NCBI GenBank assembly: GCA_035945515.1
Contig: DASZAE010000032.1
Span: 73,333 to 137,332, forward strand
From: RH2-MAG17b sp035945515
Lineage (GTDB): Bacteria; Acidobacteriota; Terriglobia; UBA7540
Length of the DNA stretch: 64,000 bases
Direction: 5' to 3'
Shown here: positions 25,073-32,531 of the stretch, piece after piece
Layout: the number at the start of each line of letters is the position of its first letter
Numbering within the stretch: position 1 is the stretch's first letter
Notes under the pieces: model-generated
Database searches by the model: none
What the model saw: only the letters and a program-made list of their open reading frames with translations
What the model was told of the DNA's origin: nothing
Made by a program: the position numbers and the translations under genes

Positions 25073-25745
25073 CCTGGAACTCTGCCACGCGCTGCTAGTA
25101 TATGCGGACGGGCGCCGGGCGTTTGCGAGTTTGCACGATGTGACCAAGCCGGATGAAGGAGCGCCGTTGCTGGGACCTGCCCGGCCCTTGAGCCTGGCAT
25201 TTGTGCGCGAACTCGCCAGCGGTCTCGGATCGCAAGCTGCACCAGAAATTCTGCCCGCAACCGTCTTGGCACGGACTCCGGAGATGATCGCCTGGTGGAG
25301 CCCGGCATCACGCCAAATCATGTTCTTTGGCGAGGCCAATGCGGAGGCAAGGAAATTGAACGGTAAGCTCTTTCCTCACCCACCGCTGGTGTTCAAGGTG
25401 TGTGGCCGCGAGCTCTTTGTCCGCGCGTTAGAGAAAAACGCCCGTCCCGAAGCTGCGACGCCGCTGAAGATCGCCCCGTTTTGGAATGTGGCCGGCGACG
25501 ATGGCCGGGTTTGCCTGGGAACGGCGCGGGCGCCGGAAGACGTCTCGGCAGCCTCGATTGCGGCCTGGGAGAGCTGTTTTCATCGAAGCGAATATACGCA
25601 TGTCCTGGGCGCGGTGCGGCTGACGACGCATCCCGGCGGCTTTGTGGGACTGTGGCACAGTTTAGCGGGGAAGAAGCGATTCCCGCCGCAATACCTTACC
25701 GATGCTCGTGAAACCTTGCACGAGTTTGTAAAGGGGGAGAAATAA
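25038..25745 (+). CDS. PRTRC system protein B, E2-like
   Basis: A 235-residue protein. PRTRC B proteins fall in prokaryotic E2-like family D. The C-terminal half shows an E2-like active-site stretch, FWNVAGDDGRVCLGTARAP, with Cys159 placed as in the G-x-V-C-L motif of ubiquitin-conjugating enzymes. In the inferred pathway Cys159 would take over the Ub-like protein C from the ThiF protein. The start overlaps protein F and the ThiF gene follows 3 nt after the stop. Confidence 0.85.
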   Translation: MKAHVEIGETHNLELCHALLVYADGRRAFASLHDVTKPDEGAPLLGPARPLSLAFVRELASGLGSQAAPEILPATVLARTPEMIAWWSPASRQIMFFGEANAEARKLNGKLFPHPPLVFKVCGRELFVRALEKNARPEAATPLKIAPFWNVAGDDGRVCLGTARAPEDVSAASIAAWESCFHRSEYTHVLGAVRLTTHPGGFVGLWHSLAGKKRFPPQYLTDARETLHEFVKGEK

Positions 25746-25748
25746 CCT

Positions 25749-26585
25749 ATGGAAACCCACCGGCTGCACGAAGAATTACTGCGGCGAAAGGTGAACATCC
25801 TGGTGGTGGGTTGCGGCGGCAGCGGAAGCGCTGTCGTAGGAGGGTTGCCATATCTGCACGGCGCCATGCTTGCGCAAGGTCATCCGTATGGGTTGCAGGT
25901 CACGGTAATGGACGGCGACACGATTTCGCCTTTCAATTCAGTCCGCCAGCCCTTTGCGAAGAATGAAGTTGGGTTAAACAAGGCGATCGTATTGGTGAAC
26001 CGCATCAATCTCTTTTGGGGACTGGGGTGGGCTGCCATACCGAGAGCCTTAACCGAAGAGCCCTTGCATCCGCAATATGCCTCTTACAATGGACAATCTT
26101 TGCACCCGGACATTGTGATCGGCTGCGTGGATACCCGCGCGGCACGGGCGATGATCGCAAAGTGCGTTTCGGGCTGGAGTCTCACCGGCTACTGGCTCGA
26201 TATTGGCAATGCTTCTTCGAGCGGTCAGTTTGCACTAGGCGAGCCGCTGAACGCGAGGAACAAGCGCTCTGCCATGCGCTTGAGAACAGTGAGTGAGCTC
26301 TACCCTGAAGTGAGTAACTCTGCCCTTGACGATGACAACGAGCCAAGCTGCAGCGCGCTGGAAGCTGTCATGCGACAGGAGCCCTATGTGAACGCCGTGC
26401 TCGCTCATCACGCCTTGGCGCTACTGGCCCGATTGTTCCGTTACGGCGAAATCTCCTATCATGGAGCGTTCATTGATGTGGCGGCGGCGCGAACCGTGCC
26501 GCTGCCTGTAGATCCCCAGCTTTGGCGGCGCATCCGGAGGCGAAAAGCATGCCAGCAATTAGAAGGCAAGTCCCGGGTGGCGTAA
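25749..26585 (+). CDS. PRTRC system ThiF-family E1-like enzyme
   Basis: A 278-residue adenylating enzyme. Motifs: VVGCGGSGSAVV (Rossmann nucleotide loop, ~18-29), VMDGDTISPFNSVRQPF (Asp, Asn and Arg of the E1 active site), GLNKA (Lys), and a candidate catalytic Cys201 in PSCSALEA. It would adenylate the C-terminal glycine of protein C and pass it to protein B. It is last in the visible cassette; the usual JAB-type protein A and the ParB-like protein are not next to it. Confidence 0.9.
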   Translation: METHRLHEELLRRKVNILVVGCGGSGSAVVGGLPYLHGAMLAQGHPYGLQVTVMDGDTISPFNSVRQPFAKNEVGLNKAIVLVNRINLFWGLGWAAIPRALTEEPLHPQYASYNGQSLHPDIVIGCVDTRAARAMIAKCVSGWSLTGYWLDIGNASSSGQFALGEPLNARNKRSAMRLRTVSELYPEVSNSALDDDNEPSCSALEAVMRQEPYVNAVLAHHALALLARLFRYGEISYHGAFIDVAAARTVPLPVDPQLWRRIRRRKACQQLEGKSRVA

Positions 26586-26640
26586 GGGCGGCGTCACGGC
26601 CTTGGCGAGGACGGTCTGACCTTTTCCGAATGCTTTCGCA

Positions 26641-26646
26641 TATAAT
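26641..26646 (+). promoter_or_regulatory. Candidate -10 box TATAAT
   Basis: A perfect TATAAT 20 bp before the antitoxin start at 26666, with CTGACC at 26616-26621 as a weak -35 (19-bp spacing). It would give a very short leader, common for toxin-antitoxin operons. Confidence 0.4.
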
Positions 26647-26665
26647 GGTCACTGGGGTGGCCACA

Positions 26666-26941
26666 ATGAAAATCAGTACAGTTCGTGAATTTCGTGACAG
26701 CGCTACGGGTTTGCTCCACTCTAAAGACCCCGTGCTGGTGACCCGGCGCGGCAGGTTGGCGGGTGTTTTCTTCCCTTGCCCCCAAACCTCGCTGCCACTT
26801 GAACTCAGGCGGGAGGTTTTTGGAATGCTGAGCAGGGTGATCGCGCGCCACCTCAAACGGCGCGGTCTCAGCGAGGAAGAAGTGCTAACTGCCTTCGAGC
26901 AGTGGCGGAAGGAACGCCGCGCTACTCGCCGCCGACGCTAA
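26666..26941 (+). CDS. Phd/YefM-type antitoxin (second TA locus)
   Basis: A 91-residue protein: KISTVREFRDSATGLLHSKD and VLVTRRGRLAGVFFP give the Phd/YefM DNA-binding fold, followed by a basic C-terminal region (VIARHLKRRGLSEEEVL; RKERRATRRRR). ATG 26666 was chosen because it starts the conserved fold and lies 20 bp after a good -10. The partner toxin overlaps in another frame and is broken, so the antitoxin may be an orphan now. Confidence 0.8.
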   Translation: MKISTVREFRDSATGLLHSKDPVLVTRRGRLAGVFFPCPQTSLPLELRREVFGMLSRVIARHLKRRGLSEEEVLTAFEQWRKERRATRRRR

Positions 26942-27336
26942 TGTACTGCTTTCGGCCGTTCTGGGCGGCCGCGCAAGGCTGATTCTTGAGAGCGCTCGGG
27001 TTGATGAAATTCTGACCGTCGAAGAGGTCGTGCGTGAGGTCGAGGAGTATGCGGGATTGTTGGCCAGAAAGAAGCGCCTCGCGGAGGATGTGGTGCTTCT
27101 CGCGGTAGCGGCCTTGCCGGTAAGCATCATTGGGCTGGCTACCTACGCCGACGCGATTCCGGAAGCGCAGAGACGCATCGCGCAACGCGACCCGGATGAT
27201 GTTGATCTTCTTGGCTCTCGCAATTAGCTTCAAAACGCCAGTATGGTCGAACGACAAGCACTTCAAGAGTACGGGCGTGCCGTGGTTTACGACGGAAGCT
27301 CTCCTCCGTCGACTTAACCTGCTCGACGTACATTAG
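26889..27336 (+). pseudogene. PIN-domain toxin, frameshifted
   Basis: In one frame, ADANVLLSAVLGGRARLILE and VEEVVREVEEYAG give the N-terminal half of a PIN domain. After RRIAQRDPDDVDLL (about 27210) this frame ends at 27227. Dropping one T in CTTCTTGG continues LALAISFKTPVWSNDKHF and WFTTEALLRRLNLL to 27336, the normal PIN C-terminus with its last Asp. The lesion is a single base. No ATG/GTG/TTG precedes the domain in frame; CTG 26889 follows a stop, so the start is uncertain. The gene overlaps the antitoxin in the standard way. Confidence 0.75.
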
Positions 27337-28886
27337 ACCCCGGCTACCGGCTGGCCTGCTTCCCTCATCATAATCGGTTCTCCAATCACCTTCTTTAGTT
27401 CCGCTAACCAACTGCCCGGGTTGGATCCGTGCACGAGACGACCTAGAAAGCCCAACCGTTCGGCAATATTACCGCGGTTAGTGCGGATGTCCTCCTTGGT
27501 CGCCGTCGTATAAAGCGCGAGGAACACTTGCAGGTATTGCGGCTTGGCGAACAAATATGTGGCATGGCCCAATTGCGGAGTCTCCACGGCTATGCCGGCG
27601 ACAAGATCAAATATATATTCCTCCCGGAAAAGGTAGAGCCGACGCGCCCGTTCGGCTAAGTACCGGTAGAAAAAAACGTCATAGTCAGCGCGCCAGGTCA
27701 CTTGGGCAACGTCAAAATTCCCGGGGACGCCAAGCTCTCCCAGGAGTCGGTTCAGCTCGGCTCTTTCCATGGGCTGGCGCTGGATACGAGCCCGGATTCG
27801 ATCAAAAGCCGGCGCGTACTGGCCAAACCGATGGTAGGTCGTGCGGGCCTTGTCGAGATCTTCCTGAAAATTGGCAGGGAGTTTAACGCTCAAGCGGCTC
27901 GGCACGGCGCTTTCCCACTCGATGAGCTTCCTCTCGCCTGATTTCATGCGGTATTTACCGGCGTGCAGAAATGCGCCCTCGATTTGCACCTTCGCTCCCA
28001 CCAGATGCTTCCACTGGTTCCAGGTCTGGTCCCAGAAGACCGGCATGACGCTTTGGTCCACTGCCACTTCTAACTTTCGCCGGGCATCCCGGTAAACGGC
28101 GGTTCTATCGTAAAATTCGAACTTCCGTAGCGGCGCATGAAAACACCGCTGATGCATCTTCGGCCTGAACGCTAGCAGGCGCAAGGCAAAGAACGTCTTA
28201 CCATCCCGCGAGCGGTTACCCGCCACGAGGATCGAGCCGAACCCACCGTAAGGAAACAGAACTGGAGAATCCGGGTCTTTGAGGAGCGTATCGTAACAGG
28301 CCCTCAGTTCCGGCTGGGCGAGAATGTTATAAGCTCGTTCCACCGCCTTGTGTGCGCCCTTGGGCGCTCCCTCTTTTTGAAGCTCGAGCTGGCGAATTTT
28401 GAATGATAGCCGCAGCTCGGCTGGACCCGCATCTTGTGGTATCCGAACGATTTCGTACAGGGTCGGTTGTTTACCCCATTCTCGCTGCCGATCGCCCACG
28501 TAGAAATAATCGCGCAGGACATGGCAGGAAAGATAAATGGTGGCGATTCCCAGACGGCTGCTGATCGCCTCGGCTGCAACAAACAACTCCTTGCGCTTGT
28601 CTTCCTTGGGTTGGGTAATGTATCCGACCGATGCTTGGTAGAGTTCGCGGATCCGTCGCGACGTCGGGCTTTTGCGGACATGAATCTCGACGCCCGCTTG
28701 GTCCGGGCCAAGGGGAATTTCAACCTCATCTCCAGAGCCGAGGTAGGCAGCCAGAAAAGCCGGAAGGATGACCGGCGCGCCTTGGCTGAGAACGCACTCG
28801 GCGGCGCCTTCCTTTGTTGGCCGGATGTTTGTGATACAGCCACGATGAATGACTTCAAGAGACTGAGCGCTCGAGGTCGCTTGCAT
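27333..28886 (-). CDS. Degenerate J-domain protein, conserved element protein
   Basis: A 517-residue soluble protein. Residues ~140-205 resemble a DnaJ J-domain: TLYEIVRIPQDAGPAELRLS, helix II, then AVERAYNILAQPELRACYD. The HPD tripeptide that stimulates DnaK is missing, so it is a J-like scaffold without that activity. The remaining ~300 residues (YDRTAVYRDARRKLEVAVDQ; FYRYLAERARRLYLFREEY) are not recognised. It converges with the broken PIN gene, overlapping it by 4 nt. Confidence 0.65.
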   Translation of the reverse strand: MQATSSAQSLEVIHRGCITNIRPTKEGAAECVLSQGAPVILPAFLAAYLGSGDEVEIPLGPDQAGVEIHVRKSPTSRRIRELYQASVGYITQPKEDKRKELFVAAEAISSRLGIATIYLSCHVLRDYFYVGDRQREWGKQPTLYEIVRIPQDAGPAELRLSFKIRQLELQKEGAPKGAHKAVERAYNILAQPELRACYDTLLKDPDSPVLFPYGGFGSILVAGNRSRDGKTFFALRLLAFRPKMHQRCFHAPLRKFEFYDRTAVYRDARRKLEVAVDQSVMPVFWDQTWNQWKHLVGAKVQIEGAFLHAGKYRMKSGERKLIEWESAVPSRLSVKLPANFQEDLDKARTTYHRFGQYAPAFDRIRARIQRQPMERAELNRLLGELGVPGNFDVAQVTWRADYDVFFYRYLAERARRLYLFREEYIFDLVAGIAVETPQLGHATYLFAKPQYLQVFLALYTTATKEDIRTNRGNIAERLGFLGRLVHGSNPGSWLAELKKVIGEPIMMREAGQPVAGV

Positions 28887-29038
28887 TTAAGGAGAGCGTA
28901 GCACGAATCCAATAGCTGTCAAATCTGGCGATCGATAGCCGGCGGCAAGGCATTCACATGCCCGATTGAGCCCGTAGGGCTGGTCGAGGGCGCCTCGTGG
29001 TCCGTCCTTTTCTGACCCGAGGAGATGGATAAAAACTT

Positions 29039-29323
29039 ATGGCTGACTTTGAGCAATGGGATCTGATTCCAGCGCAGTTGCGGGATGGCTGCAAGTGGAC
29101 AGGCGTGATTCTGATGCAAGGTCGGAGGCTGGCTACACACTTCAACTGCCGGGAATGGAAAGCCAACGAGGGCGGCGTCTTGAGGATTGCCGGCGCGCTG
29201 GTGGATACCAGCGAGCGGCATCAGGGGATCACACTTCGACCACATTGGACCTACCTGGAAGAAGGTTACTACGGCGGGCAGATGGCCTGGTTCATCCGCC
29301 CCACCCGTCTTGAGGAGAATTAA
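29039..29323 (+). CDS. Small hypothetical element protein
   Basis: A 94-residue protein (DFEQWDLIPAQLRDGCKWTG; RPHWTYLEEGYYGGQMAWF) with CCGAGGAG upstream. It is aromatic-rich, beta-type and has no known motif. It heads a run of small plus-strand genes leading to the DUF6094 methyltransferase. Confidence 0.55.
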   Translation: MADFEQWDLIPAQLRDGCKWTGVILMQGRRLATHFNCREWKANEGGVLRIAGALVDTSERHQGITLRPHWTYLEEGYYGGQMAWFIRPTRLEEN

Positions 29324-29385
29324 GCGGCAAGTTGATACGCGTCGAAGCGGGATCCCAACACCAACAGTAAACGAGGATGATAAAC

Positions 29386-29832
29386 ATGTCGGACCGTTGT
29401 TCTTCCACCGTCCTGTGCTCCGTGGGAAACCAGGAAGTCTTCCAGCGTCTCGGGTATCGCCGACAGGAGGCGGAGGCACTGACGTTCGAGGGGAATGAGA
29501 TTGCCGGTGCAGTGCTCATGACCGATGACGAGGCCGTTGGCGGTCATTATGACGATCTGACCAGCATGAAAGGCATCCCCTTCGTCGCATCGAACACGGC
29601 CTGCCCAGGCGTCTGGGGTGATCATCTCATCGCTTCAGACGGACACGAGTGTGTCTATGTCGAGACGCTCGCTGAAAGCAATTATCCCGCAGTCCGGGTG
29701 AACCCCGACGGAGAAGTTCTTCCTGCTGACCTGGTAACAGCTCGTTCCTACTGGCAGGTCTATAACCGAGCTCTCAGAGTCTTCGAGGAGCGAGCACGGC
29801 ATTCAACAAGCGCTCGTGGAGGCAAACAATGA
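29386..29832 (+). CDS. Hypothetical element protein
   Basis: A 148-residue acidic protein started at ATG 29386 (an in-frame ATG at 29377 is an alternative). Blocks: VFQRLGYRRQEAEALTFEGN and GIPFVASNTACPGVWGDHLI. No motif recognised. Its stop overlaps the next gene by 4 nt (ATGA at 29829). Confidence 0.55.
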   Translation: MSDRCSSTVLCSVGNQEVFQRLGYRRQEAEALTFEGNEIAGAVLMTDDEAVGGHYDDLTSMKGIPFVASNTACPGVWGDHLIASDGHECVYVETLAESNYPAVRVNPDGEVLPADLVTARSYWQVYNRALRVFEERARHSTSARGGKQ

Positions 29833-30272
29833 AGCTGATTTCATTGGTCACGTCGGAGCCCGAAGCCAGCTTGGACTGTGACTATGCGCTGATCGATTTG
29901 ACGCGGGAACTCGCCCTAATCGCGCTCCGCCGCATCCATGCGCTTAAAGCGCAAAAGGCCGATGACGGTGATCTCGTCGAAACGTACTTCTGGGACTACC
30001 ATGCCGAATTCTTCAGCCCCTGGCTCAGTGAGAACCAGGAGGAAGCCGAAGCGTTAGAGGAATTGTTAGAAAGGCTTCCTTCGGCTGGACCTGATTTAAT
30101 GACGGCTCCAAGCGATTTTTCAGTTCCCGTATCCATGGCTGCCCGCGTCGAGTGTTGTCAGATGATCGCCAGGGAAGACGCAATTGCTTTTATCGCCATC
30201 CCCAAGCACACGAATTCCTACATCCACACCTGTGAAATTCCTCTTCACCTCGTCCAGGCAGCATTCGCCTAG
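29829..30272 (+). CDS. Hypothetical element protein
   Basis: A 147-residue protein, helical in the N-terminal half (LIDLTRELALIALRRIHALK; ENQEEAEALEELLERLP) with a beta-type end (AIAFIAIPKHTNSYIHTCEI). No family recognised. It is translationally coupled to the gene before it; its TAG overlaps a GTG that could serve as an upstream start of the methyltransferase gene. Confidence 0.55.
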   Translation: MKLISLVTSEPEASLDCDYALIDLTRELALIALRRIHALKAQKADDGDLVETYFWDYHAEFFSPWLSENQEEAEALEELLERLPSAGPDLMTAPSDFSVPVSMAARVECCQMIAREDAIAFIAIPKHTNSYIHTCEIPLHLVQAAFA

Positions 30273-30370
30273 TGGCGACCTCCTTTTTTAATCTTCTCTC
30301 AATCAAATCAAACCCACTGGCAGCAGCCGATCCTTCAACCCCCGGCCAAATCTTCCGAGGAGTTTCGCCC

Positions 30371-31528
30371 ATGGCAAGATTATTAAGCCAAGTCCGGATG
30401 GCGTACTTTCCGCTACCCGAAGCGGAAGCCCGGCGCATTCGGTCATGCCTTGTTTATCCCACTACACACTTTACCGCGCTTGACCCTTGTGCCGGGGAAG
30501 GAAAGGCACTGGTCATGATCACGGAGAGTGCGCACGGCCAGCGCTGCGGCATCGAGTTGGATGCGTACCGAGCCGAGCAAGCTGCAGCTCTTCTGGACCA
30601 AGTCATTTACGGAGACTGCTTTGACGTTGATTGCCGGGTCGAGTCGTGCAGTCTTCTTTACGAAAACCCGCCTTACCAGCAAACCACAGAAGACGAAGAA
30701 AAAGGCCAAAGACTCGAAGCACTCTTTCTTCAACGCACTTACCGCTGGCTCAAGCCGGGCGGCATCTTGATTCTCATCATTCCTGCTGCGCAGCTTGCCG
30801 TCTGCGGGAACCGGCTGTCTGTCCAGTTCAAAGACACCGAAGTTTACCGGCTGAGCGATCCAGCGAGCGTGCAGTACAAGCAGATTGTCGTCCTCGCCGT
30901 CCGCCGTAACCGCCGTGAGCGCGACCGATTGCAGGACCGGGAGATTAACCTGCTTAGACTCGACTACGGACGGAAGGCAAATAATTTTGAGGCGCTGCCC
31001 ATCCTGACTAACCGTCCGCAAGGGCTCTATTCCGTGCCCGAGGCCCCGCCCATTCAACTCGTTCATCACGGTCTGCCCCTCGATGAGGTCGAAGATTGTC
31101 TTCCTCAATCGCCCGCATACCGCCAGGCGAAGCGCATCCTCTTCGCGCCGGAGTCGCGCGAACGCGAGCGGCCTCTGACGCCATTGCACAGCGGCCACGT
31201 TTCGATTCTGGCGTGCGCGGGCGCCTTGGATGGGATCCTGGGCGACGGTGAACTACGCCATGTGGCGCGCTGGCAGGGAGTGAAAACGATCCTGAGAGTG
31301 GAAGAAGAAACCGATGACGGCGTGACGACGATCAGGGAAAAGGAACAATTCTCGCATTGTTATATGGAATTTGGCGGGATCTCGCGGGGGCGCTCAGTCA
31401 ACACAGTTTTCTTGAAACCATTTGCTGCAGTTCTGCTAGCTTTTTGCGCTTTGGTTCGTCTATCTGACAAGCAAATAGCTGTAGAGAGCAATGGATGTGC
31501 TGGAGTGGGCTCGATTTCCGGCGGTTGA
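30371..31528 (+). CDS. DUF6094 / N6-adenine methyltransferase-like protein, C-terminus altered
   Basis: From ATG 30371 (GAGGAG upstream; an in-frame GTG at 30272 also exists) the protein has a Rossmann methyltransferase core: FTALDPCAGEGKALVMI (SAM loop), CGIELDAYRAEQA and the catalytic LLYENPPY. It is followed by a DUF6094-type C-terminal region (LVHHGLPLDEVEDCLPQS; LTPLHSGHVSILACAG). The last ~45 residues differ from the paralogue at 36053 and seem to be read-in from the recombinase module. It may methylate adenine in element DNA. Probably functional core, foreign tail. Confidence 0.8.
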   Translation: MARLLSQVRMAYFPLPEAEARRIRSCLVYPTTHFTALDPCAGEGKALVMITESAHGQRCGIELDAYRAEQAAALLDQVIYGDCFDVDCRVESCSLLYENPPYQQTTEDEEKGQRLEALFLQRTYRWLKPGGILILIIPAAQLAVCGNRLSVQFKDTEVYRLSDPASVQYKQIVVLAVRRNRRERDRLQDREINLLRLDYGRKANNFEALPILTNRPQGLYSVPEAPPIQLVHHGLPLDEVEDCLPQSPAYRQAKRILFAPESRERERPLTPLHSGHVSILACAGALDGILGDGELRHVARWQGVKTILRVEEETDDGVTTIREKEQFSHCYMEFGGISRGRSVNTVFLKPFAAVLLAFCALVRLSDKQIAVESNGCAGVGSISGG

Positions 31529-32531
31529 AGGATGTCGCACGGGCCGGGCATGGCTCAGGATCCAGGGGAACCTGGGTCTAGCGAAAAACACACTCCAGGC
31601 TTACGGGCGGTCACTTCACGAATACCTGCTGTTCTGTGCCCAGCATGGCGTCGACGCTGAATCAGCCACACGCGAGCAGGTCTCCGGGTTCGTCCGCTCT
31701 CTACTTGAAAAAGAAGGTCGCCCTCACAAAGGGAATAGCGAAACCGATGTCCAACCGCGGTTGGCCAATGCGACTGTGCAGTTGCGGCTGACTGCAATAC
31801 GACTTTTCTACGATTATCTGATTGAAGAAGGTATTCGGCCAACCAATCCGGTCGGGCGAGGAAGATATACACCCGGAAAATCTTTCGGAGCTGAGCGGGG
31901 TTTGGTGCCTCGCTATCGGAAACTACCTTGGATCCCGAACGACGACGAGTGGACCGCAGTTCTCAAAGCAGCCCGAGAGGAGCCGCTTCGGAACAGAGTG
32001 ATGTTAGCGTTCTCCTATGATGCGGCCCTACGACGCGAAGAACTGTGCATGTTGGAGACAGGCGATATAGATCCTGCGCACCGACTCCTCCACATTCGGG
32101 CAGAAACAACGAAAAATCGGCAGGACCGAGTCGTTCCCTACTCGCCAGCCTCCGGTACCCTGTACGCGGCATATCTGGTTCGCCGCAACGAGCTTAGCAG
32201 AGACCGCGGTCCATTGTTCCTCTCTGAGTCCCGACGGAATCTTGCCCGGCCCCTGTCAATCTGGACTTGGTCCAAAGTCGTAACGAGAATGGCCGAACGA
32301 AGCGGGCTCCCAGGCCTCACGACACACACCGCCCGTCACCTTCGCCTAACCGACCTAGCTCGTGCCGGCTGGGACGTTCATGAGATCGCGGCATTTGCCG
32401 GGCACAGGTGTATTCAAACCACGCTTTGCTACATTCACTCGAGCGGCCGAGAACTCGCGAAGAAACTGGAGCATGGGATGGCCGAGATTCACGCGTGGAG
32501 GGCCAGAATGTTCGTGGAGATGCTGCAATGA
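31491..32531 (+). CDS. Tyrosine recombinase (Tn554 TnpA-like)
   Basis: A 346-residue integrase. An N-terminal SAM-like core-binding domain (KNTLQAYGRSLHEYLLFCAQ) precedes the catalytic domain with Arg in AALRREELCML, the H-x-x-R block HTARHLRLT, the GH of FAGHRCIQTT and nucleophile Tyr in LCYIHSS. It starts inside the altered tail of the methyltransferase gene. It overlaps the second recombinase by ATGA. Two successive tyrosine recombinases of unequal size are typical of Tn554-type transposons. Confidence 0.9.
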   Translation: MDVLEWARFPAVEGCRTGRAWLRIQGNLGLAKNTLQAYGRSLHEYLLFCAQHGVDAESATREQVSGFVRSLLEKEGRPHKGNSETDVQPRLANATVQLRLTAIRLFYDYLIEEGIRPTNPVGRGRYTPGKSFGAERGLVPRYRKLPWIPNDDEWTAVLKAAREEPLRNRVMLAFSYDAALRREELCMLETGDIDPAHRLLHIRAETTKNRQDRVVPYSPASGTLYAAYLVRRNELSRDRGPLFLSESRRNLARPLSIWTWSKVVTRMAERSGLPGLTTHTARHLRLTDLARAGWDVHEIAAFAGHRCIQTTLCYIHSSGRELAKKLEHGMAEIHAWRARMFVEMLQ

